DNA of 64,000 nt from the NCBI RefSeq assembly GCF_036320965.1, contig NC_092225.1, forward strand, positions 5,105,511 to 5,169,510, given 5' to 3'. The notes below the pieces were generated by a model, which made no database searches, had not been told where the DNA came from, and was given only the letters and a program-made list of their open reading frames with translations. This document shows positions 39,670 to 49,055 of the stretch, piece after piece. Both the position numbers and the translations under genes were made by a program. This stretch comes from Panulirus ornatus (taxonomy: Eukaryota; Arthropoda; Malacostraca; Decapoda; Palinuridae). Each line of letters opens with the position of its first letter. The stretch's first letter is position 1.

Positions 39670-40503
39670 ATGGGAAACAGAAGAAGGAGTCACGCGGGGA
39701 GTGCTCATCCTCCTCGAAGGCTCAGAGTGGGGTGCCTAAATGTGTGTGTATGTAACCAAGATGTGACAAAAGGAGAGATAGGTAGTATCTTTGAGGAAAG
39801 GAACCTGGATGTTTTGGCTCTGAGTGAAACAAAGCTCAAGGGTAAAGGGAAAGAGTGGTTTGGGAATGTCTGGGGAGTAAAGTCAGGGGTTAGTGAGAGG
39901 ACAAGAGCAAGGGAAGGAGTAGCAATACTCCTGAAACAGGGGTTGTGGGAGTATGTGATAGAATGTAAGAAAGTAAATTCTCGATTAATATGTGTAAAAC
40001 TGAAAGTTGATGGAGAGAGGTGGGTGATTATTGGTGCATATGCACCATGGCATGAGAAGAAAGATCATGAGAGGCAAGTGTTTTGGGAGCAGCTGAATGA
40101 GTGTGTTAGTGGTTTTGATGCACGAGACCGGGTTATAGTGATGGGTGATTTGAATGCAAAGTTGAGTAATGTGGCAGTTGAGGGAATAATTGGTATACAT
40201 GGGGTGTTCAGTGTTGTAAATGGAAATGGTGAAGAGCTTGTAGATTTATGTGCTGAAAAAGGACTGATGATTGGGAATACCTGGTTCAAAAAGCGAGATA
40301 TACAAAAGTATACTTATGTAAGTAGGAGAGATGGCCAGAGAGCGTTATTGGATTACGTGTTAATTGACAGGCGTGCGAAAGAGAGACTTTTGGATGTTAA
40401 TGTGCTGAGAGGTGCAACTGGAGGGATGTCTGATCATTATCTTGTGGAGGCTAAGGTGAAGATTTGCATGGGTTTTCAGAAAAGAAGAGTGAATGTTGGG
40501 TGA
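39670..40503 (+). pseudogene. RTE endonuclease with complete N-terminus
   Basis: 277 codons covering the whole AP-type endonuclease. CLNVCVCNQDVTKGEIG is the first conserved block, then [57 protein letters not shown] and [13 protein letters not shown]. The Met used here (AAAATGGGAAACAG) is private to this copy: R4 and R7 have AAAAGGGGAAACAG and R6 has AAAAGGGCAAAGAG, so it is doubtful as the family's start codon. A single missing G near 40500 (TTGGGTGAAA for TTGGGGTGAAG) ends the frame. The linker continues one frame over. Confidence 0.85.
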
Positions 40504-40963
40504 AAAGGGTGGTGAGAGTAAGTGAACTTGGGAAGGAGACCTGTGTGAGGAAGTACCAGGAGAGACTGAGTACAGAATGGAAAAAGGTGAGAACAATGGA
40601 AGTAAGGGGAGTGGGGGAGGAATGGGATGTATTTAGGGAAACAGTGATGGATTGCGCAAAAGATGCTTGTGGCATGAGAAGAGTGGGAGGTGGGTTGATT
40701 AGAAAGGGTAGTGAGTGGTGGGATGAAGAAGTAAGAGTATTAGTAAAAGAGAAGAGAGAGGCATTTGGACGATTTTTGCAAGGAAAAATGCAATTGAGTG
40801 GGAGATGTATAAAAGAAAAAGACAGGAGGTCAAGAGAAAGGTGCAAGAGGTGAAAAAAAAGGGCAAATGAGAGTTGGGGGTGAGAGAGTATCATTAAATT
40901 TTAGGGAGAATAAAAAGATGTTCAGGAAGGAGGTAAATAAAGTGCGTAAGACAAGGGAGGCAA

Positions 40964-42376
40964 GTGGGAACTTCAGTGAAGGGCGCAAATGGGGAGGTGA
41001 TAACAAGTAGTGGTGATGTGAGAAGGAGATGGAGTGAGTATTTTGAAGGTTTGTTGAATGTGTTTGATGATAGAGTGGCAGATATAGGGTGTTTTGGTCG
41101 AGGTGGTGTGCAAAGTGAGAGGGTTAGGGAAAATGATTTGGTAAACAGAGAAGAGGTAGTGGAAGCTTTGCGGAAGATGAAAGCCGGCAAGGCAGAAAGT
41201 TTGGATGGTATTGCAGTGGAATTTATTAAAAAAGTGGGTGACTGTATTGTTGACTGGTTGGTAAGGTTATTTAATGTATGTATGACTCATGGTGAGGTGC
41301 CTGAGGATTGGCGGAATGCGTGCATAGTGCCATTGTACAAAGGTAAAGGGGATAAGAGTGAGTGCTCAAATTACAGAGGTATAAGTTTGTTGAGTATTCC
41401 TGGTAAATTATATGGGAGGGTATTGATTGAGAGGGTGAAGGCATGTACAGAGCATCAGATTGGGGAAGAGCAATGTGGTTTTAGAAGTGGTAGAGGATAT
41501 GTGGATCAGGTGTTTGATTTGAAGAATGTATGTGAGAAATACTTAGAAAAGCAAATGGATTTGTATGTAGCATTTATGGATCTGGAGAAGGCATATGATA
41601 GAGTTGATAGAGATGCTCTGTGGAAGGTATTAAGAATATATGGTGTGGGAGGCAAGTTGTTAGAAGCAGTGAAAAGTTTTTATCGAGGATGTAAGGCATG
41701 TGTACGTGTAGGAAGAGAGGAAAGTGATTGGTTCTCAGTGAATGTAGGTTTGCGGCAGGGGTGTGTGATGTCTCCATGGTTGTTTAATTTGTTTATGGAT
41801 GGGGTTGTTAGGGAGGTAAATGCAAGAGTTTTGGAAAGAGGGGCAAGTATGAAGTCTGTTGGGGATGAGAGAGCTTGGGAAGTGAGTCAGTTGTTGTTCG
41901 CTGATGATACAGCGCTGGTGGCTGATTCATGTGAGAAACTGCAGAAGCTGGTGACTGAGTTTGGTAAAGTGTGTGGAAGAAGAAAGTTAAGAGTAAATGA
42001 GAATAAGAGCAAGGTTATTAGGTACAGAATGGTTGAGGGTCAAGTCAATTGGGAGGTGAGTTTGAATGGAGAAAAACTGGAGGAAGTGAAGTGTTTTAGA
42101 TATCTGGGAGTGGATCTGGCAGCGGATGGAACCATGGAAGCGGAAGTGGATCATTGGGTGGGGGAGGGGGCGAAAATTCTGTGGGCCTTGAAGAATGTGT
42201 GGAAGTCGAGAACATTATCTCGGAAAGCAAAAATGGGTATGTTTGGAGGAATTGTGGTTCCAACAATGTTGTATGGTTGCGAGGCGTGGGCTATGGATAG
42301 AGTTGTGCGCAGGAGGATGGATGTGCTGGAAATGAGATGTTTGAGGACAATGTGTGGTGTGAGGTGGTTTGATCGA
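40964..42376 (+). pseudogene. RTE reverse transcriptase, 3'-truncated
   Basis: About 470 codons are open across [73 protein letters not shown] and KSKVIRYRMVEG. The C-terminal domain follows up to MCGVRWFDR. Frameshifts near 40850-40880 and 40960 (extra bases in AAAAAAAAGGGC and GGGAGGCAAGTGG) separate it from the linker. The last 40 codons of the open frame (after 42376) are not RTE sequence. Motifs look intact, so the copy was inactivated recently by indels and the 3' truncation. Confidence 0.85.
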
Positions 42377-42608
42377 AATACTATTCGAAATACTAAGTAC
42401 TCGAATACCCTTCGTCTCACAATGGTGAGCAACGGGGTCTATCGCTTGTTTCCGAACAGAACTCATAGCCAGCTGATAGCGTTTTACCGAACCTGACTGT
42501 ACAACGCAGAGGTATATGAATACGAATAAAGTGTATATGAACGCGCACCTTCATAGAACATACAACATACAACCGATAGACCCCATTGCTTATATATATA
42601 TATATATT
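42377..42608. other. Foreign insert or junction sequence
   Basis: About 230 bp separate truncated R12 from minus-strand R13. They contain GGGGTCTATCG (42434-42444) and its reverse complement CGATAGACCCC (42574-42584), a dense ATTCGAAAT/AAGTACTCGAAT patch at 42377-42412, and a short (TA) stretch at 42590-42606. I cannot assign it to a family. Confidence 0.5.
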
Positions 42609-44033
42609 TTCATTTTTTTTTCCTTTGTCGCTGTCTCCCGCGTTTGCGAGGTAGCGCAAGGAATCGGACGAAAGAAATGGCCCAACCCACCACCATACAC
42701 ATGTATATACATACGTCAACACACGCAAATATACATACCTACACAGCTTTCCATGGTTTACCCCAGACGCTTCACATGCCCTGATTCAATCCACTAACAG
42801 CACGTCAACCCCGGTATACCACATCGATCCATTTCACTCTATTCCTTGCCCTCCTTTCACCCTCCTGCATGTATTTCTCACATACATTCTTCAAAGCAAA
42901 CACCTGATCCACACATCCTCTACCACTTGTGAAACCACACTGCTTTTCCTCAATCTGATGCTCTGTACATGCCTTCACCCTGTCAATCAATACCCTCCCA
43001 TATAATTTACCAGGAATACTCAACAAACTTATACCTCTGTAATTTGAGCACTCACTCTTATCCCCTTTGCCTTTGTACAATGACACTGTGCACGCATTCC
43101 GCCAATCCTCAGGCACCTTACCATAAGTCATACATACATTAAATAACCTTACCAACCAGTCAATAATACAGTCACCCCCTTTTTTAATAAATTCCACTGC
43201 AATGCCATCCAAACCTGCTGCCTTGCAGGCTTTCATCTTCCGCAAAGCTTTCACTACCTCTTCTCTGTTTACCAAATCATTTACCCTAACCCTCTCACTT
43301 TGCACACCACCTCGACCAAAACACCCTATATCTGCCACTCTATCATCAAACACTTTCAACAAATCTTCAAAATACTCACTCCATCTCCTTCTCACATCAC
43401 CCCTACTTGTTATCACCTCCCCATTTGCGCCCTTCACTGAAGTTCCCATTTGCTCCCTTGTCTTACGCACTTTATTTACCTCCGTCCAGAACATCTTTTC
43501 ATTCTCCCTAAAATTTAATGATTCTCTCTCACCCTAACTCTCATTTGCCCTCTTTTGCACCTCTTGCACCTTTCTCTTGACCTCCTGTCTCTTTCTTTTA
43601 TACATCTCCCACTCAATTGCATTTTTTTCCTGCAAAAATCGTCCAAATGCCTTTCTCTTCTCTTTCACTAATAATATTACTTCTTCATCCCACCACTCAC
43701 TACCCTTTCTAATTAACCCACCTCCCACTCTTCTCATGCCACAAGAATCTTTTGCGCAATCCATCACTGATTCCCTAAATACATCCCATTCCTCCCCCAC
43801 TCCCCTTACTTTCATTGTTCTCACCTTTATCCATTCTGTACTCCGTCTCTCCTGGTACTTCCTCACACAAGTCTCCTTCCCTAGCTCACTTACTCTCACC
43901 ACCCTCTTCACCCCAACATTCACTATTCTTTTCTGAAAACCCATACAAATCTTCACCTTAGCCTCCACAAGATAATGATTAGACATCCCTCCAGTTGCAC
44001 CTCTCAGCACATTTGCATCCAAAAGTCTCTCTT
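42609..44033 (-). mobile_element. RTE-like LINE R13, RT core deleted
   Basis: On the minus strand it starts at the end of the endonuclease on an (ATT)n tract (44034) and has the linker and the first part of RT. At about 42871 it jumps from NVCEKY in RT to MQEGERR near the C-terminus, so motifs A, B and C are missing. A short-type 3' UTR and terminal stem-loop (42620-42655) follow. The tail is a TTTTTTTTC run and a short TA stretch. Confidence 0.88.
42805..43494 (-). pseudogene. RTE RT fragment fused in frame to C-terminus
   Basis: 229 codons are open. They read the end of the linker ([16 protein letters not shown]), the region before RT motif A ([37 protein letters not shown]) and then directly [14 protein letters not shown] and VVYRG. 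The deletion preserves the frame and removes about 380 codons containing the whole active site. The break has two shared bases (AC), as expected for microhomology joining or template jumping. A stop and frame change around 43500-43535 separate it from the upstream linker frame at 43534-44037. Confidence 0.83.
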
Positions 44034-44062
44034 TTATATATATTATTATTATTATTATTATA
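44034..44062. repeat. (ATT)n microsatellite tail
   Basis: TATATATTATTATTATTATT-type repeat of about 29 bp. In the minus-strand sense it is the 3' tail of R14, and the 5'-truncated end of R13 sits on it. Confidence 0.92.
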
Positions 44063-45132
44063 CTTTGTCGCTGTCTCCCGCGTTTGCGAGGTAGCGCAAG
44101 GAAACAGACGAAAGAAATGGCCCAACCCCCCCCCATACACATGTATATACATACATCCACACACGTAAATATACATACCTATACAGCTTTCCATTGTTTA
44201 CCCCAGACGCTTCACATGCCTTGATTCAATCCACTGACAGCACGTCAACCCCGGTATACCACATCGCTCCAATTCACTCTATTCCTTGCCCTCCTTTCAC
44301 CCTCCTGCATGTTCAGGCCCCGATCACACAAAATCTTTTTCACTCCATCTTTCAACCTCCAATTTGGTCTCCCTCTTCTCCTCGTTCCCTCCACCTCCGA
44401 CACATATATCCTCTTGGTCAATCTTTCCTCACTCATTCTCTCCATGTGCCCAAACCACTTCAAAACACCCTCTTCTGCTCTCTCAACCACGCTCTTTTTA
44501 TTTCCACACATCTCTCTTACCTTTACGTTACTCACTCGATCAAACCACCTCACACCACACATTGTCCGTAAACATCTCATTTCCAGCACATCCATCCTCC
44601 TGCGCACAACTCTATCCATAGCCCACGCCTCGCAACCATACAACATTGTTGGAACCACTATTCCTTCAAACATACCCATTTTTGCTTTTCGAGATAATGT
44701 TCTCGACTTCCACACATTCTTCAAAGCCAGCAGAATTTTCGCCCCCTCCCCCACCCTATGATCCACTTCCGCTTCCATGGTTCCATCCGCTGCCAGATCC
44801 ACTCCCAGATATCTAAAACACTTCACTTCCTCCAGTTTTTCTCCATTCAAACTCACCTCCCAATTGACTTGACCCTCAACCCTACTGTACCTAATAACCT
44901 TGCTCTTATTCACATTTACTCTTAACTTTCTTCTTCCACACACTTTACCAAACTCAGTCACCAGCTTCTGCAGTTTCTCACATGAATCAGCCACCAGCGC
45001 TGTATCATCAGCGAACAACAACTGACTCACTTCCCAAGCTCTCTCATCCCCAACAGACTTCATACTTGCCCCTCTTTCCAAAACTCTTGCATTTACCTCC
45101 CTAACAACCCCATCCATAAACAAATTAAACAA

Positions 45133-45134
<2 letters not shown>
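44063..45134 (-). mobile_element. RTE-like LINE R14, 5'-truncated
   Basis: On the minus strand it begins at RT motif B (WLFNLFMDG) on (AT)n and runs through the C-terminal domain, a short-type 3' UTR and the terminal stem-loop (44064-44100). It then passes into an (ATT)n tail and R13. The R14-R13 pair is a head-to-tail chain on the minus strand, mirroring the plus-strand chain of R8 and R9. Confidence 0.9.
44245..45132 (-). pseudogene. RTE reverse transcriptase, C-terminal half
   Basis: 295 codons are open. They contain [83 protein letters not shown] and VVYRG at the end. The endonuclease, RT motif A and most of motif B are lacking. The sequence is as well preserved as R8 and R9, so it belongs to the same young group. 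Confidence 0.85.

Positions 45135-45215
<81 letters not shown>
45135..45215. repeat. (AT)n microsatellite
   Basis: About 81 bp AT repeat at the 5' end of minus-strand R14, followed by a 20-bp GA-rich patch. Confidence 0.97.
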
Positions 45216-45219
<4 letters not shown>

Positions 45220-45639
45220 GAGAAAGAGAGAGAGAGCTCGTGGGCCCCTTAGGAGAATCAGATTAGGATAACTTGCTTAAGGTCTTTCGCGTATTTCACC
45301 ATATTTTCTGGAGGAAATAGTAATGGATCACAGATGGCGGAAATTATACAGAAACACCAGTAGATGAAAGCAGGATCACATGTTAAACGGAACTGAAGCA
45401 GGTAGTGAGGGTAGTCAGGTAACAAACCCGACCCTACTACTCACTTCCCTATTACTCACTTCACTTTACGTGTGTAAGGTCAAGTTTGAAGATGTGTTGA
45501 AATACACGAAAGCACTAAAGCAAATTTTCTAGCTTTGCTTTTTCATTGTGGACTTTTATTTATGTTGAAGGTTCCAGTCACTGAGAAAAGTCTACATTAA
45601 GCCTGGCCCTTAATTAGAATATGGAATTAATTATGAATC
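45216..45639. other. Unrecognised region
   Basis: No coding signal. The word CTACTCACTTCCCTATTACT near 45440 shows a small local duplication (ACTCACTT). It may be the 3' untranslated part of the neighbouring jockey/I-like LINE. Confidence 0.45.
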
Positions 45640-47095
45640 CTAAAATATAAAGGCAAGGGAAAGCATTTAAGAATTTTTGAGAAAGTGAAAAACCCGTCTC
45701 TTGAAATTTTGTAGGTCATATTCATTGTGAAAGACATGAGTGGGTAGGAAGTTCCAGAGCTTCAACGTATAGGGAAGGAAGTAGGTATCAAAACGGCCCA
45801 TCCTTGAGTTTCTAATGGCGACACGATAGTCCTGTGACTCAGCAGCTTGCCGATCACGGCGTGGTCTAGCTAGTGGTGAGGGTACTCAAGCAGCCATCTC
45901 TCTCGAGCAAAAACCAAAGTTATACCTATAGAAAAGAGAAAGTTTGGAAGCTAACGTGGGACAGTTTATAAGTCGGACTTCATTCAATTCTACACCGTCG
46001 AGTAAGGATGCAGAGCTAGAAGCCCCCGAAATGTGAGAGCAGCACCACATAAAAGGACGAACCAATCCCTTGTATTAACAGAGCAACTGTTCAGAAGAAG
46101 AAGGTTCGACATCTAACTAGGACACCCAGTTTTTCTTAGAAGCAGACTTAGCTATTCCTGTAATGTGAGGTTTCGAAGAAGGAATGGATGTTACAGTATT
46201 GTCAAGTACGTTCACTGAGTCAAGAGGTGCAATAGATCCATTAATGAGAGTGTTATCAAATGAACCACCTGGGGGCGAGTTTGTGTACTTAGAGTGAGAT
46301 GACTAAAGGTAAAAAGCAAATCCAGAACATTAGGAGTGGTTACAGCGGTCAGGATTATAGGCAAGATGTGATATAATTGCTCTAAATCATCAGGAATGGA
46401 GAACAAGAGGGCTTCAATCCCTCTACCATCCGTATGGGAGAAATTCAAATATTCCCTATGGTGAACATTGGAATCCCCGAGATAGAGAATCTTGGCCAAT
46501 GGGTGAGATGATATCACAGTCTCATGGTAGGAGTTTAGATACTTGAAGAAGGCTATAATTTTTTTCAGTATTAGGAGAGCAATAGGCGAAACAGGAAAAA
46601 AGTAGGGAGACAGACCTTGATCCAATAACATCAAAGTTTGTAGACTCAAGGTTCTTGATGCGTGCAACAGGTGTGGTGGTGTTGGAAGAATCACAATTGA
46701 GTAAGTGGAGGTTATAATTAGATATGAAAAAGCACAAGTGGGTACATCAATGGACAACTGTGTCTCAGAAAGTAAGATATTAGGAGAGGTATTGGACGGA
46801 TGGTGTTCAACTGAAGAGAGGTTGCTAGAGAGACCACGAATATTGGTATAGTGAATAGAGAAAGACGAAGGCCTAAGAGAGAGGGAAAGGTCGTGGGAAG
46901 GGCCGGTACTACTGCTACCAGAGCCCTCCGTTTCACTGATAGTGATCGTCACATGTCTGCTTCGTGAATACGTAATAGACTGGACCATTACATTTATTGA
47001 TGAGTTTGAGAAGATATATTCTATTAGACCCAAGTCAAAGTATCCTAGATCTTTCATTGATACATCTCTTAAGTTGGCAAAAAAAATCATTTTGT
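45640..47095 (-). mobile_element. Jockey/I-like LINE with RT core deleted
   Basis: The minus strand has an endonuclease (46212-47090). Near 46140-46200 it passes directly into the RT thumb/C-terminal region (IPSSKPHITGIAKSASKKN; then LVRPFMWCCSHISGAS near 46050). The end word is DTYFLPYTLKLWNFLPT, then NFKRRVFHFLKNS near 45660. The finger and palm domains with the catalytic Asp pair are missing. The remaining frames contain stops. Confidence 0.72.
46212..47090 (-). pseudogene. Jockey/I-like LINE endonuclease
   Basis: 292 codons are open, but the endonuclease reading jumps between frames. FSIHYTNIRGLSSN, the typical start of the EN domain, lies in the main frame near residue 78, followed by SPNILLSETQLSIDVPT (catalytic Glu). 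The middle part (FDVIGSRSVSLLFSCFAYC) is read in the frame 46522-46737. The main frame resumes with SSHPLAKILYLGDSNVHHRE (Asp-x-Asn motif as GDSN) and NVLDLLFTF. The final SDH motif has decayed (GSFDNTLI in another frame). At least two indels make it non-functional. Confidence 0.72.
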
Positions 47096-47104
47096 TGAGT
47101 TAAA

Positions 47105-47806
47105 CACAAACCTCTCCTTGACACCAAGAACCTTTCAGTTCTCCCTTTTAGTAAAGATTTTACCTCATTTCCCATGTTTCTTAAATCCTCTAACGTAAAT
47201 GTTATCTTCAGCTACAACAATACTATAAAGAATATCTTAATCAGGAACTCACCAGAAAGTTCCACAGGGTGCGTTTATAGAGTACCATGTAAAAACTACG
47301 ATACTTTTTGCTGGGTGGACTGGTAAGGATCTTTGTGTTACACTTAAGCGACATAGATATAATATAACAGCAGGACAAAAATCAAATGCTTTGTTGAATC
47401 ATGTTAAAAATTATGATCAATGTACTGACTGGAATAATGCCATCTCAGTTATTAACTCGAACGCTTGACCCACGAGAAATATCACTGAATCTTCTATTAC
47501 TAAATATACAAAGAACTGTAACGTTGATATCAATGAAGATGTATACAATTTGGATAGCCTTATTGTTGATGAAATCTGTAAACAGTTCCCTTTTCTTGTC
47601 CACATGATAAACTGTATGATGCGCACGCTGCCAGACTTGAACGCACCCGACCTTCATTCGGGTATTCACTTGTTTATCAAATGGCGTCCTAGCTACGTCT
47701 CTTCGTTGTATATCATCTGACTGTTATATTTCTTTCCAGTATCTCCCCTGATGATGTGATCATTACACGAATATGCACTTCGGAACTTCTTATGTTTCAT
47801 TTCCAT
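47105..47806 (+). mobile_element. Penelope-like element, GIY-YIG end and 3' UTR
   Basis: This plus-strand fragment begins directly next to the jockey/I-like endonuclease, in the opposite direction. It has the spacer and GIY-YIG nuclease that close Penelope-like proteins, then a 3' UTR. The UTR carries ATCTCCCCTGATGATGTGAT (47739-47758) and ends near TTTCATTTCCATGTGGG. The same UTR occurs at 8833-8985 on the minus strand. Confidence 0.72.
47110..47600 (+). pseudogene. Penelope-like GIY-YIG endonuclease domain
   Basis: Reading across small frame breaks gives PLLDTKNLSVLPFSKDF, VIFSYNNTIKNILIRNSPES, STGCVYRVPCKNYDTF, GKDLCVTLKRHRYN, ALLNHVKNYDQCTDWNNA, RNITESSITKYTKN and YNLDSLIVDEICKQ. This order (Cys-containing entry word, Gly-Lys-Asp-Leu helix with Arg, His-x-x-x-x-x-His-like segment, Glu near ITESSI) is that of the GIY-YIG domain of Penelope-like elements. 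It makes the nick for insertion. A missing base around 47310 and a TGA near 47466 inactivate it. The RT part is absent. Confidence 0.72.
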
Positions 47807-47989
47807 GTGGGAAGGGGGAAATTTTTTTGATCACGGGCTCAATTGTGATCTCTCACATACACATACACATACATACACATATATACACATGTACATATTC
47901 ACACTTACTCGCCACCATCCATTTCATAAATGCTTGAAATTTTTTTTAACATATGCATTTTTCTTTTCTCCACACCTAATCGTGGCCCT
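47807..47989. other. CA/TA-rich spacer
   Basis: Contains CACATACACATACACATACA at 47861-47880 and other simple sequence. It may be the TG/TA-rich part of the 3' UTR of minus-strand R15. Confidence 0.5.
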
Positions 47990-48750
47990 TGTGTCAGCAT
48001 GCTAATGCCATGAAACAGACGAAGAAAGGCCATATCCACTCACATTCATACACAAGCTGCCATATGAATTGCTCCAAAATCAGCCTCCTATCCGCATCCA
48101 GGCCCCACGCACCTTTCCATGGTTTACCCCGGGCGTTTCATATGTCATGGATTACTCAACTGACAGATGGTTAACCCTAGTATACTAAATCATTCCAATT
48201 CACTCTATTTCGTGCACGCCTTTCACCGTTCTCCTTCCCTACACCTCTGGCACATTATAACCTCTTTGTCAACCTTTCCTCGCACATTTTCCATATGTGT
48301 CCAAACCATTTCAACACACCCTCTTCCGCTTTCTCAACCACACTCTTTTTATTATCACACATCTCTCTTACACTTCCATTACATACTTGATCAAATTATT
48401 TCACATCTCATATTGTTCTCTCTTCCACACGTTTTTCATCGCTCCTAAAACCTTCGCCTCCTCTCCCACCCTATGACGTACTTCCACTTCCATGATTCCA
48501 TTCGCTGACATGTCTACTTCTATATATCGAAACATTTCACTTCCTCCAAATCTCTCCATTCAAACTTATATTCCAACTAACTTGTCCATCAACTCTGCTG
48601 AACCAAATAACCTTGCCTTTATTTACATTTAGTCTCATCTTTCTCCTTCCACACACTCTTCCAAACTCAGTTACTAACTTCTGCAGTTTCTCAGTCGAAC
48701 CAACCAACAGTGATGCATCTTCGGAAAACAAGAACTGAATCACTTTCCAG
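47990..48750 (-). mobile_element. RTE-like LINE R15, old diverged copy
   Basis: On the minus strand it runs from RT motif C (FLFSEDASLLVGS near 48735, FADD decayed to FSED) through VTEFGRVCGRRKMRLNVNKG and the C-terminal domain. Part of the MLYGCEAW region is missing. The 3' UTR loses similarity at about 47990. It is the most diverged copy of the family here and has no (AT)n at either end. Confidence 0.75.
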
Positions 48751-49009
48751 GCTCCTTACTGTGACAAGTAAGGATCCCTTTCCATCTATGAGTAAAATCG
48801 CATTCAAAAGTTTTTTCAATGGACATTACAAAAATTTTCTTGGCTGCACTCGGGATGATGCCCATGGAGTTGGGACTTCTCTATCCCTTCTTATCGATCT
48901 AGACCTGTAAATCAAACTGATAACCTTTCACGACCACTCTCTTGACACTCTGGAACTCTTTTTTAACACTGATCCTTGGATCTAAAGATATACTAATTTT
49001 GCCTCTTTA

Positions 49010-49055
49010 GGTTAAAGATCAGATGTGGGCAATAGCCCACATCTGATCTTTAACC
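49010..49055. repeat. Perfect 21-bp inverted repeat with 4-base loop
   Basis: Arms 49010-49030 and 49035-49055 are exact reverse complements, separated by AATA. Each arm starts or ends with GGTTAAAG/CTTTAACC. No other copy of the arm occurs in the window. Confidence 0.9.

Larger units (their letters stand above)
39549..42376 (+). mobile_element. RTE-like LINE R12, most complete 5' end
   Basis: This is the only plus-strand copy with the full leader. The CCCTGGGGATAGGGG head at 39550 is the same as the SINE-like elements, and the GTCGTAGAAAGCGACTAGAG block follows. Endonuclease, linker and RT come next, and the copy is cut at 42376 in the C-terminal domain (after VRWFDR). Foreign sequence of about 230 bp comes next. 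Reading frames 39670-40503, 40464-40853 and 40964-42376 are joined by small indels. Confidence 0.9.

Noticed and set aside
42377..42608. TIR transposon bounded by GGGGTCTATCG/CGATAGACCCC
   Set aside because: The inverted pair is only 11 bp and lies inside the segment, not at its borders, and there is no second copy in the window.
46212..47090. Possible host gene of 292 codons
   Set aside because: Contains jockey/I-like endonuclease motifs (FSIHYTNIRGLSSN, GDSNVHH) split between frames, so it is a LINE relic.
49010..49055. Rho-independent-like terminator or miRNA precursor
   Set aside because: No T-run after the stem, the genome is eukaryotic, and the stem is short for a miRNA precursor. It is kept only as an unexplained hairpin.
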